DNA from: Mesostigma viride
Taxonomy: Eukaryota > Streptophyta > Mesostigmatophyceae > Mesostigmatales > Mesostigmataceae
Length of the DNA: 62,057 bases
Reading direction: 5' to 3'
Assembly: GCA_009746045.1 (NCBI GenBank)
Contig: RPFO01001479.1
Span: 1 to 62,057, forward strand
In this document: one piece after another, positions 9,734 through 19,097 of the stretch
Layout of the letters: each line of letters opens with the position of its first letter
How positions within the stretch are numbered: position 1 is the first letter of the stretch
Translations under genes and position numbers: made by a program
The notes under the pieces: model-generated
Told to the model about the DNA's origin: nothing
Seen by the model: the letters and a program-made list of their open reading frames with translations, nothing else
The model's database searches: none

Positions 9734-10231
9734 ATGGGGGTCCCCTTTCCTCGTAAGGGATTATCCCCAAAGGAAATCGACATTCTAACACTGGAAAACG
9801 CCTACCCTGGCGAGAAAGCTCGCGAGTTAACAGCCCGGTACCGCGCGGCTGTCAACCTCATCCGCAAACAAGTGCACGGCTACGGCGAGTCGTATCATCA
9901 GACCGCCCACGCCCATCTGGTATACCGTGCACTGTTCTCCCACGAGGACGACGCAAGTCTTCCTCCATTTGTGGAACCCGCGGCCCCTAACGTCCTCGCG
10001 TCACTCGTACTCCCAAAGTCACGCCCGGCCGGCCCGCGGCCTCGGCGTACGGCCATCCGCACAATTGGCGGCGGGTACCTCCTCCGTAGTATCTGGGTCA
10101 TTAAAGCCATCGCGCGCGCCGCACGCCTGGAGCCTGCCCCAACTAGTGACTTTACTGTTTTCGGCGGCGAGGAGTACGTGCACCGTACCTCAGACGGTCC
10201 CATGACGGACCCCGTAAATATCGAGGGCTAG
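9734..10231 (+). CDS. Unrecognised extra ORF of Gy1 between HBD ORF and gag
   Basis: A 165-residue ORF between the hybrid-binding-domain ORF and the gag start of Gy1. Residues 10-50 look helical and charged (LSPKEIDILTLENAYPGEKA and onwards), followed by a Pro/Arg-rich part (KSRPAGPRPRRTA). No zinc finger, catalytic motif, signal peptide or membrane segment is seen. Gy2 and Gy3 have no equivalent at this place. The first in-frame start is ambiguous: GTG-like or ATG at the beginning. It could be a novel accessory protein of this Gypsy lineage. Confidence 0.45.
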   Translation: MGVPFPRKGLSPKEIDILTLENAYPGEKARELTARYRAAVNLIRKQVHGYGESYHQTAHAHLVYRALFSHEDDASLPPFVEPAAPNVLASLVLPKSRPAGPRPRRTAIRTIGGGYLLRSIWVIKAIARAARLEPAPTSDFTVFGGEEYVHRTSDGPMTDPVNIEG

Positions 10232-10332
10232 ATAATGTCTTGACCGTTCTTCCTTCTATATAGCGGCACTAGTGAGACCCCTTGTGTTTAATTCAATAAC
10301 TATTAGTAATTAAATTCTTGCGTGCATAAACA

Positions 10333-10440
10333 AATGGCCGATCATAGTCAACATCAGCCTAGGCAGGCAGGAGTAGACAATGCAGACGCTGTGAGTCAGC
10401 GTACCCGGTCCCATCAGGCCGGCCAACCCCAGGCACTATA
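10333..10440 (+). pseudogene. Gag N-terminus of Gy1, truncated
   Basis: An ATG opens a Gln/His/Arg-rich frame (MADHSQHQPRQAGVDNADAV and onwards) that runs only 35 codons before reaching the L1-type sequence, where it meets a TAG. Position and composition match the start of a Gypsy gag such as that of Gy2, but no gag core is left. Confidence 0.45.
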
Positions 10441-11688
10441 GCTCCCGCCACCGTTGTTGCTGCGCCAGGGTCAAGTCGTCGTCAAGGGTGAAGAGAGTCT
10501 TCTCGAGCCGCTTGCGGCGTCTGAGAAAAGAAATCTTGTCCGCCGGGTTCTTGAAGGTGAGAAGGAGCGGGGGCGCCCCTGCCTTACCCCGCGCGCGGGG
10601 AAGGCGGTGGGCGACCAGGTCGATCTCACCAGTAAGGCCCATGCGACCAAGGATTTCTCTCTCAAACGCACGCGCAAGCTTCTCGGAATTCTCACCTTCC
10701 TCCATGTCGAAGTTCTTGACAATGACGTTGAGGCTGCGCTTCAGCGAGCTCGGCCTCCTCGCGGAGGTCAAGCGTCTGCCGCTGGAGCTGGGCTGCGACG
10801 GCGGAGGTGGTGGAGGTGGTGTGCTGCTTAAGCATGTCCGCCCAGGTCGTAATGGGGGGAGCATCGCCGGCCAGGCCAGCAGAGGCTGGCTTGGCGGCAA
10901 TGTCCTTCACCGCTTGGGCGGTGAGGCCCGCGGTGTTCTGCAGGACCTCGATAGCGATGGCATTATCCTTAAGACGCTGGTCAATGTCGCGGAGCTGGGC
11001 GGTGATGGAGTCGGTGGAGGCGGAGGGGGGGGGTGGAGGCGAGGAGGGTGGCGGTGGTGGTGGGGATGGTGGGGAGCTCAGCAGCCAGCGTGCGACTCAC
11101 AGCTGCCACATCTGCAGCTAGGGGCGTCACGTGCTGTGAGAGGGCGTCGTGGAGGTGGAGGAGGAAGGTGGATTCGGTCAAGGGGGAGGGGGTCCAGAGG
11201 TCCGTGACAGAGCGCTGAAGGATGGAAAAGAGGGCGGCGAGCTGAAGACGGGGGCGAGACCAGCGGGCCAGGTTCTCAGGTCGGTAAGTAAACCGGCCGT
11301 CAGGTCCAGTGCGGAGGCGGCAAAGGCTTTGAAGGCGCTGGCACAGGTCGAAAATGGAGGCGTATGACCCATAAAACACGAGCTCCAGTATCTTGATGGG
11401 TGGCGTGTCGAAAAAGCTGGGTCTGGCATCGTCGAAGGTGGAAAATAACCCGTCGACGTTAAAGTCGCGCTCAGACCAGCTCGGTTCGGCTGGGCGGCTG
11501 CGTTTTGGCTCGGGCGAGGCTGAGGGCGAGGCAGGAAGCCCGGGAGGGTGCTGGGCGACCACCAGTGCGCGACTAGTGTCACCACTGCCTTCCGGCCCTG
11601 ATGGCGAAACTGCAGCCGGAGCTGCAGACGTATTTTCATTGCCGAGCGCAGCCATCAGGCTGCGTTGCGTCGATGGGCGTTTGCTCAT
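10441..11688 (-). pseudogene. L1-type ORF1 protein (copy 1), frameshifted
   Basis: Minus-strand ORF beginning at the ATG at 11688. The N-terminal ~235 residues start in a Ser/Pro/Ala-rich region and pass into a helical stretch. A coiled coil follows (Asp/Gln/Leu heptad-like residues around 10900-11000). Then comes the RRM-like core starting SLNVIVKNFDMEEGEN, with LPRARGKAGAPPLLLTFKNP and FLRRRKRLEKTLFTLDDDLT. This coil plus RRM plus C-terminal helix layout is that of L1 (Zorro-type) ORF1p, an RNA-binding chaperone. Frameshifts lie at a 9-C run (near 11026) and near 10745. The C-terminus is cut at 10441, where Gy1 begins. Copy 2 (43491-44347) is very similar. No ORF2 is found nearby. Confidence 0.7.
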
Positions 11689-11882
11689 CGTATATTGCGT
11701 AATAGCGTCGGAAAATTATATCAGCATGTGCATCTTAGAAAGACGAAGCGATTGTGATATTCACGGCTAAATTCGGTGCTCAAACGTGAAAGTTATGAGC
11801 TCCGCCGTCAGCCATGGCTACCTCGTGGCTCAGGGACCTTGATGACGCAATATTAGTTAGGAGAAGGGGCATATGAGCCTAT
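11689..11882. other. Upstream region of L1-type ORF1
   Basis: AT-richer sequence between the ORF1 start and the left end of the DIRS element. Probably the 5' leader of the L1-type copy. No feature is seen. Confidence 0.4.
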
Positions 11883-12261
11883 TCGGGGTTCTCTGAACAT
11901 AGTTTCTTTATAGTGATACGGAAGGGGAGCCGCTGATGCTAGGTGAAATAGAGCTGGGTGATGTGATCGTAATAAGGTTGATTAGGCTTCTAGTGTACGA
12001 GTATTACGGATGATATGGCCTAATTGTTGCGGCCCATACCTTGACGGTGTGCTGAGTACCTTGACGACGGATTTTTGCGTCTAGGTTCTCCTAGCAGATC
12101 TGTGATTGCGGACGGGTTTGCAACAAGCAATATCTGAAGTAAAACTTGACGGCTAAAACTGTTTAGAGGCCGTTGCCGGATCTGGCCGTTGGTAGAGAGC
12201 CGTTGGCCTTGAAACACGATAAAAGCTTGCTCACCTAGCTCATGGCGGTCTCTTTTGTTTT
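11883..12261 (+). repeat. DIRS split direct repeat A1
   Basis: A 379-bp repeat, starting TCGGGGTTCTCTG and ending TCTCTTTTGTTTT, repeated at 16723-17101. Confidence 0.92.
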
Positions 12262-12332
12262 AACGAAGGCGGCGACAGGGGTCAGGGGCAGCGTAGCTGA
12301 CGCCCGGAATTCCTTTCTGCAAAGCGGCTGGG

Positions 12333-13238
12333 ATGCCGAAGCCCGGGCGGAAGCCAGGTTCGACAGGTGCTGGGAAGCAATTACCGAAAGCTAATCCCGA
12401 GGTGCCGACAGCTACTAAACAGACGGGAAAGGGCCGACTAGGCTGGCCGACGCAGAAGAAAAGGCTCCATCAGGAGCTCTCCACTTGCTCGGGCCTGCCT
12501 GAAGTGTGCGCTGCCTTTGAGGCGGTCCTCGGGACCGACTGGGTAACTACTGTCAGCCGGTGGTCTGCGGCCCAGCTGGAGTCCGTCGTTGGACTGCTGG
12601 TCGACCACGTGGACGGGCCTGAAATTCTGGCAGCAGCGGACCCAAACGAAGCGCTAGTGGCAGCCCTCCAAAGCGCCCGGGACTTGGCGGACTCGGACGA
12701 AGAGGAGATGCAGCCACCACGCCGGCCCACGAAAGGGGCGAAAAAGGGGACGAAAAAAGTCGGAAGCCCAGCCCCGAGCAAGGGAAAGGCCGCGGGGGAT
12801 GTGAGGGAGCAGCTCTTGGAGCTGGCGGCTATTATTGGCAAGCAGGGGCAGGCGGGCAAAGAAGAGGAGGAGGAGGAGGAGTCCGAGGAAGAGGATTTCC
12901 TGACGAAATTGAAGGATGCGCTGGCCGGGGCAGATGGGGCTTCCAGGAAGCCGAAAAAGACCAAAGGGGTGACGCTGCCCACTCGAGCACAAGTGGTGAA
13001 TTGGAGGGTGCAAGAGAGAGTGCTCCCCGAGGTGCTCGAGGATGCCAACGACAATGGAGGGGGGATAAAGAGTTGGATCATGGCTACTCGCCAAGGGGGG
13101 TGGAGGAACCAGGAAAGCAGGAAGGTGGTCATGAACATCGCCCTGGCCATGGACACACTCTTCAAGGAGTTGGGGCCGGCAGCCGGGGAGTTGGCTGGGG
13201 TAGAGTATCTCATGAGGGTGGTGGCAGCATGCTCCTAG
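12333..13238 (+). CDS. DIRS ORF1, gag-like protein
   Basis: A 301-residue ORF, the first in the DIRS element, 71 bp after repeat A1. The N-terminus is basic (MPKPGRKPGSTGAGKQ); the middle carries Lys/Arg blocks (TKGAKKGTKKVGSP) and an acidic Glu run (residues ~175-190). The C-terminal ~90 residues (VNWRVQERVLPEVLEDAND onward) look helical and are probably the capsid-like or oligomerising part. No zinc knuckle is present, which is normal for DIRS ORF1. The role is inferred from position: packaging of the element RNA. The ORF looks intact. Confidence 0.65.
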   Translation: MPKPGRKPGSTGAGKQLPKANPEVPTATKQTGKGRLGWPTQKKRLHQELSTCSGLPEVCAAFEAVLGTDWVTTVSRWSAAQLESVVGLLVDHVDGPEILAAADPNEALVAALQSARDLADSDEEEMQPPRRPTKGAKKGTKKVGSPAPSKGKAAGDVREQLLELAAIIGKQGQAGKEEEEEEESEEEDFLTKLKDALAGADGASRKPKKTKGVTLPTRAQVVNWRVQERVLPEVLEDANDNGGGIKSWIMATRQGGWRNQESRKVVMNIALAMDTLFKELGPAAGELAGVEYLMRVVAACS

Positions 13239-13437
13239 TGGAGAGCCAGGGGTCAGGAGGGTGGAAGGTGGCTGGCCACCTCCTTGCTCTCAAGGAAGAT
13301 GCCTCCTTGGTGAGCAACCCGGCCATGAAGATGGCCCTGCAAAGCGCCACGATGATGGAGAAGCTGGGCAAGGCCCAGCAAACCAAGTAAACACCGAAAG
13401 GGTAAACCGCTCCCCCTTCCCACTGCCTCTTCCTACA

Positions 13438-16061
13438 ATGCCTCTAAGCACTACGTGGGGGAGAGTGAGGTCAGCACGCAGACGCCAGCGTGCAACTCGC
13501 CGCCGCCGGACCTTCACTCTACAACACAAGGTGATTACGTGGTTGAATTGGCTATGGCACGGGGGGGCAGACCCTCCGCCTAAATCTGGAGGCGCGTGCT
13601 CCAGAGGAACGGCGGAGGCCCTGAAAAGGGTCAAGAAGCACTGCGAGTGGTACAGTCGCCGCGTAACCGGCGTTGCGACAGGCCCCGCAGAAGGAAGTGA
13701 TCTAATCTATGGGAAATGTAATAAGTATGAACAACTTGTGGCGGAGCGGGTGAGTCTGCCGAAGCGCGAGGTGGCAGGAAAGGCGAAGCTGCTGGATTTG
13801 CTGGCGCTACGACCTAGTTGGCGAGAGGTGTACGCCAGCGAGCCAACTGCATCAAGCCGGAGGTGGCTGCCAGTGCGAGGTATTGGAATGTACCTGCCCC
13901 CAGCCGAGGGTGCACCATGGCGGAGTGGGGCAAGTTGATGGGGAGGGCAGCGGACGTGGGGATGGTGGAGTTCCGAGAGACGCGGCCAAAGTGGGTAGAC
14001 GGATGTTTTGGGGTGGCCAAAGGAGTGGGGGAGTTAAGGCTCATTGTGAATAAGAAGTTGGGGAACGCACTGTGGGTGGACCCCCCTAAGACGGTGTTAC
14101 CCCACCTGGGCATATACTCGGAGGTCTATATCAAGGGTCGGTGCTACACGGCCAAGAGCGATCTGGTCTCGTATTACTATACCATCCAAGTGCCGGAGTG
14201 GTGGTGGGATTATCAAGGGCTACCTGATGTGTGGTCCACCGATGTCGGGCTGCCGGGGCGGCGGAGGAGGGTGTGGCCAGTGCTGAAAGTGCTGGCCATG
14301 GGGCACTCCCACGCTGTAGCGCTAGGGGAAGCCATCCATGAGATGGTCCTCTATGCCACGGGCGCTTTGGATCCTAGACGGCAGGTGAACCGCCTCACAA
14401 GTGTAGGGGAGCTGACCGTGCTTCGGAATGCATGGGGTAACCCAACCGCCCTAGCCATCGAGTACAAGGAGGAGAGCACGAGGGAGATGCAAATCGACCT
14501 TGAGGACCCCCCTGCCCCTATGGTATCCATCACTATTGATGACCTGGTGGTCAGCAATGGGCGCACGTGCGAGGCGGTGAATCGCTTAATCGCGAGTGCT
14601 ATTGAAGACGGGTACGCGCCTAACAACCTTGTGCCCTCCAAGGACAAGACGATCATGGCTAGCCCGGAGGGGGAGGACGAGCTAGAAGCTCTGGGTGTTG
14701 TTCACCGGCGGGATGGGGTGTTGGAGCCGACAGCTAAGCAGCTCACCCTTGTGGTTGCGCACACTCGTGTACTCCTCGAGAGGGGACGCGCTACCGCTGA
14801 GGCGCTGGCGGCCGTCGTGGGCCGGTGGGTGTGGCTGCAGATGCTCAGCCGCACTTGCTTGTCCATATGGCAGCAGAGTTTTAAGTTCATCAACCTCAAG
14901 GGGTGGGGCCAGCGAACGCGACCTTTGTGGCAAGGTGTGCGCGATGAGCTCGAGTGTGCCATGGCGTTGGCCCCCATGCTCCGTGTGGACCGGGGGGCTG
15001 CCCTGGCTCCGGTGGTGGTGGCCTCGGATGCGTCTAGTTTTGGGCAGGGGGTTGTCTACGCTGAGATGGCCCCAGCTGAGGTGACGGAATTAGCTCGGGC
15101 CCGGGAGGTGCGGGGTTACCCAACCCTCCTCACCCCAGGTGAGGCCATGTATGCCGGGCCTAGACCCTTGACCAAGGCCGCGGAAAAAGCCATCATCCAC
15201 GGGCGATGGCGCGTAGGGATCAAGAGTCGCTGGCGCGATTCGACCATGCACATCAACGAGAAGGAAGTGCGGGCCGCTGTGAAGGGGGTGGAGCGCTCGG
15301 CCCGGAACCTCGGAACATGGGGTAAGCGGGTGGTGAGGTTAGTGGACTCCACTGCCGCTTTGGGCTGCTTGGCTAAAGGGCGTTCCTCTTCTTACCGGTT
15401 AAACAAGCAATGCCGCCGGTTGTGCGCTCTTACGTTGGTCACCGGCAGCCGCTCACAATGGGTCTGGACGCCAAGTGAGCTTCAGCCTGCGGATGGGCCT
15501 TCGCGGGGGCTTTCCATGGCTGCCTCGGTGGCCGGGTGGGTCCGCGATTTGACTCGCGAGGGTGTTCATCCCAATCCCGGGCCTCGGCTTGGCGCTAGCT
15601 ACTTGACCCTTCTTGAGGGCAAGGTGAAGCCGGCTACTTTGATGGTTTACCATCGGGGTCTTAGGTCCTTTTTCGCATGGTGGGCGAGCCGGCGGGGTCG
15701 GGTTGGCAGCTTGTTGCGCGGCTTGACGATAGAGGAATACTATTGCGAGTATGTCGCTTGGGCGCACTCACGGTGTTACAGCCGCCAGTTGTGTGTCAAT
15801 GCGCTTATGGGCCTGAATTTGTACTTCCCCGGGAGGTGCGGGATTGGGCCTTGGCACGAAGTGTTTTGGCTGGCTGGCGCACGTTGGCACCCCCTCGTGC
15901 CCCCCCCCCATTCCATGGGAGGCTGCGTTTGCGCTTGCTTGTACTATGGTGCTCCAGCGGCAGCCTCGTGCGGCTATGATGGTCATCGTTATTTTCCAAC
16001 AATACCTGCGGGTATCGGAGGCGCTCAACCTGTTGGTCGGCCATGTGCGCTTGCAGCCTGA
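13438..16061 (+). CDS. DIRS reverse transcriptase / RNase H (frameshifted)
   Basis: The reading frame starts at ATG 13438 and shifts once between about 13820 and 13938. It encodes the RT: GELRLIVNKKLGNALW, the SDLVSYYYTIQVP block with the first catalytic Asp, and SITIDDLVVSNG (nt ~14525) with the IDD active site. RNase H follows: VVVASDASSFGQG (Asp, ~15025), INEKEVRAAVKG (Glu, ~15255), VRLVDSTAALGC (Asp, ~15340) and PADGPSRG. The N-terminal half of the tyrosine recombinase begins at about 15590 (TLMVYHRGLRSFFAWW). Domain order RT-RH-YR is the DIRS standard. The frame leaves the recombinase at a C10 run (15900-15909). Confidence 0.85.
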
Positions 16062-16512
16062 TGTTCGGTTGCGGGGTTCGCAGCGGGGCGCCTTGTTGTT
16101 GATGTCAGCTAAGACGGCTAAGGGGGAGGTGCAGTCTGTGGTGATCGAGGATGTCATGACTGAGACCCTCTTGCGGGCTTGTATGCGTGGCAAGGCGGCC
16201 TGGGAGCGGGTGTTCCCTTACGATTATGCCCAGTTCAGCCGGGTTTGGCATCAGGCCACGCAAGCTTTGGGGGTCGACACGGTGTTTACCATTCACGGGC
16301 TGCGGCATGGGGGGGCTACCTATGATTTTTTGCGGCAGCGCAGCATGGCTGATATTCAGCATCGGGGTCGCTGGCGCAGCAGCAAAACTGTCGCCCACTA
16401 TGTGGGATTGCACCGGAGCTTGGCCCTCACCCTTCCTGACGCCCTGGTTCGGGCTATCGCCGCCTGCCCCCCGCGCATTTGGCGGAGCGTCTTTTCTCTG
16501 CCTTCCTCTTAA
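15844..16512 (+). CDS. DIRS tyrosine recombinase, catalytic half
   Basis: This is the continuation of the recombinase after a frame change at the C10 homopolymer 15900-15909. The catalytic tetrad is visible: Arg in QQYLRVSEAL (~16010), His-x-x-Arg in HGLRHGGATY (~16295), a late His/Trp in QHRGRWRSS (~16360), and the nucleophile Tyr in VAHYVGL (~16400). Spacing fits phage-type integrases of DIRS elements, which join a circular cDNA to the genome without a TSD. The upstream frame supplies the SAM-like N-terminal half. All residues needed for catalysis are present; only the frame break argues against function. Confidence 0.87.
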   Translation: MGLGTKCFGWLAHVGTPSCPPPIPWEAAFALACTMVLQRQPRAAMMVIVIFQQYLRVSEALNLLVGHVRLQPDVRLRGSQRGALLLMSAKTAKGEVQSVVIEDVMTETLLRACMRGKAAWERVFPYDYAQFSRVWHQATQALGVDTVFTIHGLRHGGATYDFLRQRSMADIQHRGRWRSSKTVAHYVGLHRSLALTLPDALVRAIAACPPRIWRSVFSLPSS

Positions 16513-16588
16513 GTTCCCTTCATTCTTGTCTTATGCGTCCACCGGTTTTTGTTTTGCCCCTGGCTTGGGTCGCCAGGGAGGGATGTAA

Positions 16589-16722
16589 GGGTAAGGCTAG
16601 CCTTTTTGGACATAAAGTGTTCCCATGGGTAAGGATGGCCAGTTGAGGGCCACTTCCCGATGTGCTCTACTTATTGTTTTAATAAAGAGTCTGGTTACCT
16701 TGGAGTTCCACGGTTAATAGAA
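16589..16722 (+). repeat. DIRS split direct repeat B1
   Basis: A 134-bp repeat, from GGGTAAGGCTAGCC to GGTTAATAGAA, directly abutting A2; repeated at 17135-17268. It contains AATAAA near 16681, a possible polyadenylation signal. Confidence 0.92.
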
Positions 16723-17101
16723 TCGGGGTTCTCTGAACATAGTTTCTTTATAGTGATACGGAAGGGGAGCCGCTGATGCTAGGTGAAATAGAGCTGGGTG
16801 ATGTGATCGTAATAAGGTTGATTAGGCTTCTAGTGTACGAGTATTACGGATGATATGGCCTAATTGTTGCGGCCCATACCTTGACGGTGTGCTGAGTACC
16901 TTGACGACGGATTTTTGCGTCTAGGTTCTCCTAGCAGATCTGTGATTGCGGACGGGTTTGCAACAAGCAATATCTGAAGTAAAACTTGACGGCTAAAACT
17001 GTTTAGAGGCCGTTGCCGGATCTGGCCGTTGGTAGAGAGCCGTTGGCCTTGAAACACGATAAAAGCTTGCTCACCTAGCTCATGGCGGTCTCTTTTGTTT
17101 T
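16723..17101 (+). repeat. DIRS split direct repeat A2
   Basis: Second copy of the 379-bp repeat A, placed between B1 and B2; 33 bp of unique sequence (17102-17134) separates it from B2. Confidence 0.92.
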
Positions 17102-17134
17102 CCCACCCGCCCTCCCTGTGTGTTGCCTGTTTGG

Positions 17135-17268
17135 GGGTAAGGCTAGCCTTTTTGGACATAAAGTGTTCCCATGGGTAAGGATGGCCAGTTGAGGGCCACT
17201 TCCCGATGTGCTCTACTTATTGTTTTAATAAAGAGTCTGGTTACCTTGGAGTTCCACGGTTAATAGAA
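17135..17268 (+). repeat. DIRS split direct repeat B2
   Basis: Terminal copy of repeat B, the right end of the DIRS element. Confidence 0.92.
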
Positions 17269-17605
17269 AATACATTCTAAGCTACTTCCTGCAAGGGTGG
17301 GAATGTAAACAACACTTGCTCTAGGTGCACTAGGGCACCTGCACCCCCCAGAGTCTCGGGCAACACCCAGCTAAGGGGAGCCCGTCATAGGTGGGGAAGA
17401 TCAGCATAGCTATACAAGAGCTAGAGCGTGGCATCTCAGCAGAGAGCAGCTCTCTGCATGGGCACAACATAACTAGATAAAGCTAGGCATCATCTGGAGT
17501 GTGGCACATCATAGGCACACATGTACATGGCTAAATGAGACTCGTGAGTCAGCTGGTATAGAGCCTGTAGGAGGCTTACATGTACATGGCCACGGTCTAT
17601 CTATT
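17269..17605 (-). other. 3' flank of L1-type ORF1 copy 2
   Basis: Sequence between the ORF1 stop (17606) and the DIRS end. No ORF, no poly-A tail and no ORF2 is seen. TGTACATGGC occurs twice, at 17522 and 17581. Confidence 0.45.
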
Positions 17606-17705
17606 CTACACTACTACTGCTGTATTCCCCCAAGCTGGGGCGTCTGGAGTCGTTGGGGCCGCGGGGGTCGCATGCCAGGGCTTGTGGCCGACGTAGATGG
17701 CCGCG
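17606..17705 (-). pseudogene. C-terminal end of L1-type ORF1 copy 2
   Basis: The last 33 codons plus stop of the ORF1 that is broken by Gy2. Read on the minus strand, the frame leaving 43491 (QPVYWKGA) continues here, passes a Pro/Ala-rich tail and stops at TAG (17606-17608). The duplicated CCGCG (17701-17705 and 43491-43495) marks the join. This segment is the strongest proof of the Gy2 boundaries. Confidence 0.82.
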
Positions 17706-18376
17706 TGTTACGGCCCAGACCTTTGTATGGGCGTAACAATGCCTTCAATAAATAAGTCGACAGTCAATTGTTATTCGTTTAGGACTTTCGATAGCTCGCT
17801 TTCATAGTCCGCCGGGCTATAGGACTCAATTCGGGACTTCTTTGGGAATTTGTCCTAAGTTCGGGACTTTGTGTGTTTATTTGGTACTTTGTGTGTTTCG
17901 GACCAATTATTTTGGGCCTAGCCACAAGTACGAGATCTTCTAGGGGCCGGGCCGGCCCTAGACGTCATACAGAACCTATTGGGGCTTGACGGCAGTATCT
18001 GGAAGATCGGCGCGCATGTCGGCGCGCCTGCACACCAACTTGCCAGCTTGGTAGCGCAGCTAGGTGAAATTGGTCTGAGGACGATGGACTCTCTCTCTTT
18101 GGTTTGATGATTAATGAAACGAGTGTTGACGACTCTCTCAGACCAAGGGGCACTAATCCGGATGTCATTTGCCTCATGACATGACGTGTTATATAGCTAG
18201 ATTAATTAATCATGCTATAAGGCCTAGCTGAGGATAAACCGCTGCTCAGTTAGTCAATCTACTGCGATCTTTGCTTGCTATCGCGGTACGCGCCGGGATG
18301 CGCGGCTATGCCGGCTTATTAAACTGCACCTTGTACTAGATTAGATCTTTCGCACCATCCGGATCGGGATGTAACA
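17706..18376 (+). repeat. 5' LTR of Gy2
   Basis: 671 bp, begins TGTTACGGCCCAGACC and ends GGGATGTAACA with the 6-bp terminal inverted repeat TGTTAC/GTAACA. Holds AATAAA near 17749, early in the LTR. Matches 42839-43490. Confidence 0.95.
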
Positions 18377-18377
18377 C

Positions 18378-18390
18378 TGGATCGGAGGTA
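18378..18390 (+). promoter_or_regulatory. Primer binding site of Gy2
   Basis: TGGATCGGAGGTA begins one base after the 5' LTR. It is a one-base-shorter version of the PBS in Gy1 and Gy3. Confidence 0.7.
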
Positions 18391-19097
18391 GTTCTAGAGG
18401 TTTTCCACAGGTGCTCGCGAAGAGCCCTTGTGTTTAAGCCGCTAGGTGCATTCTTAATAGCGCAGGGCCTGCGCAGGGCCGGCCCAATATTTAGTGAGAT
18501 AGAAAGCCGAGTTCGACCCGCCAGCCTGGGAAACTGGCTGTGGTGAACGGCGGCATCGTCTAGCTGAAAGGGCGGTCATAGGATCGGGCTTAGAAGCATC
18601 TCCTGTCGACTGGGCACCGACGGGGAGCTCGGCTCTGCATCACACAAGGAATCGGCGCCACAAGCCAGGGAGGAAAGTCGGCTGCGCAACGCCAAGGTAT
18701 GTTTTGTCATGCAGTATGTGGTAGTCGCTTGCAGCCAACCGCCTTGCTCCGTCTCTCTTTATACCTGCACGCGTAGGAGGTGAGGTGATGTGCGCCCATC
18801 CTTGTTGTTTTGTTTGTGAATTGTCGTTTCTGTGACGTATTGTGACTAGCGTCCTGGCTGCGAAAGCTGTGGGCGCTGGTAGGGTGGTTTCCGTGGCTTC
18901 GTCCTTGCGAAAAGGCGGGCAGTTATCACGGAGGCTACCCTCTTGTATGGAATTAGGAGCGCGAAGCTCCTGATTTCTGTGATAGTGATTAGATTAGAGC
19001 CAGTTGGCATCCCCCCCTGTGACAGGTCACACACTAGAGGTAAAAAGGTTCCTTTCTCTTTTCTATCTCTGTCTGCTGGCAATAGACGACGTGTGTG
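18391..19097 (+). other. Gy2 leader with candidate intron 18697-19085
   Basis: The untranslated leader between PBS and the first ORF. A strong donor-like AAG|GTATGT lies at 18697 and a pyrimidine-rich tract ending GGCAATAG at 19085 precedes the ATG (19098). The same donor sequence is in the leader of Gy1 at 8995. Splicing is inferred only. Confidence 0.4.

Larger units (their letters stand above)
7271..10440 (+). mobile_element. Ty3/Gypsy-like element Gy1, 5' part only
   Basis: The plus-strand 5' half of a Gypsy element is recognised by order and by comparison with Gy2 and Gy3: an LTR 3' end GTAGCA (7781-7786), one spacer base, a primer binding site (7788-7800), a leader with a conserved AAG|GTATGT donor-like site at 8995, a hybrid-binding-domain ORF (9060-9469), an extra ORF (9734-10231) and the first codons of a gag-like ORF (10333-10440). 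It is cut by the L1-type ORF1 at about 10440. The LTR 5' end is unresolved and no pol or 3' LTR is present. Confidence 0.65.
11883..17268 (+). mobile_element. DIRS/PAT-type retrotransposon with split direct repeats
   Basis: A tyrosine-recombinase retrotransposon of 5.4 kb. Repeat A occurs at 11883-12261 and 16723-17101; repeat B at 16589-16722 and 17135-17268; so the order is A1-ORFs-B1-A2-B2. This split direct repeat layout is known from PAT, Kangaroo and TOC elements, and it serves circular-intermediate replication. The copies of A and of B look identical or nearly so. Inside are a gag-like ORF, RT-RNase H and a tyrosine recombinase. No target site duplication is seen, as expected for recombinase-mediated insertion. 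Two frameshifts probably disable this copy unless they are sequence errors. Confidence 0.9.

Noticed and set aside
10454-11207. Plus-strand ORFs up to 239 codons over the L1-type ORF1
   Set aside because: Antisense shadows of the coiled-coil/RRM frame, Gly/Arg-rich because of GGA/GGT repeats; the same holds for 43570-44353.
12470-13213. 247-codon minus-strand ORF
   Set aside because: Antisense to the DIRS ORF1, Ser-rich shadow, no motif.
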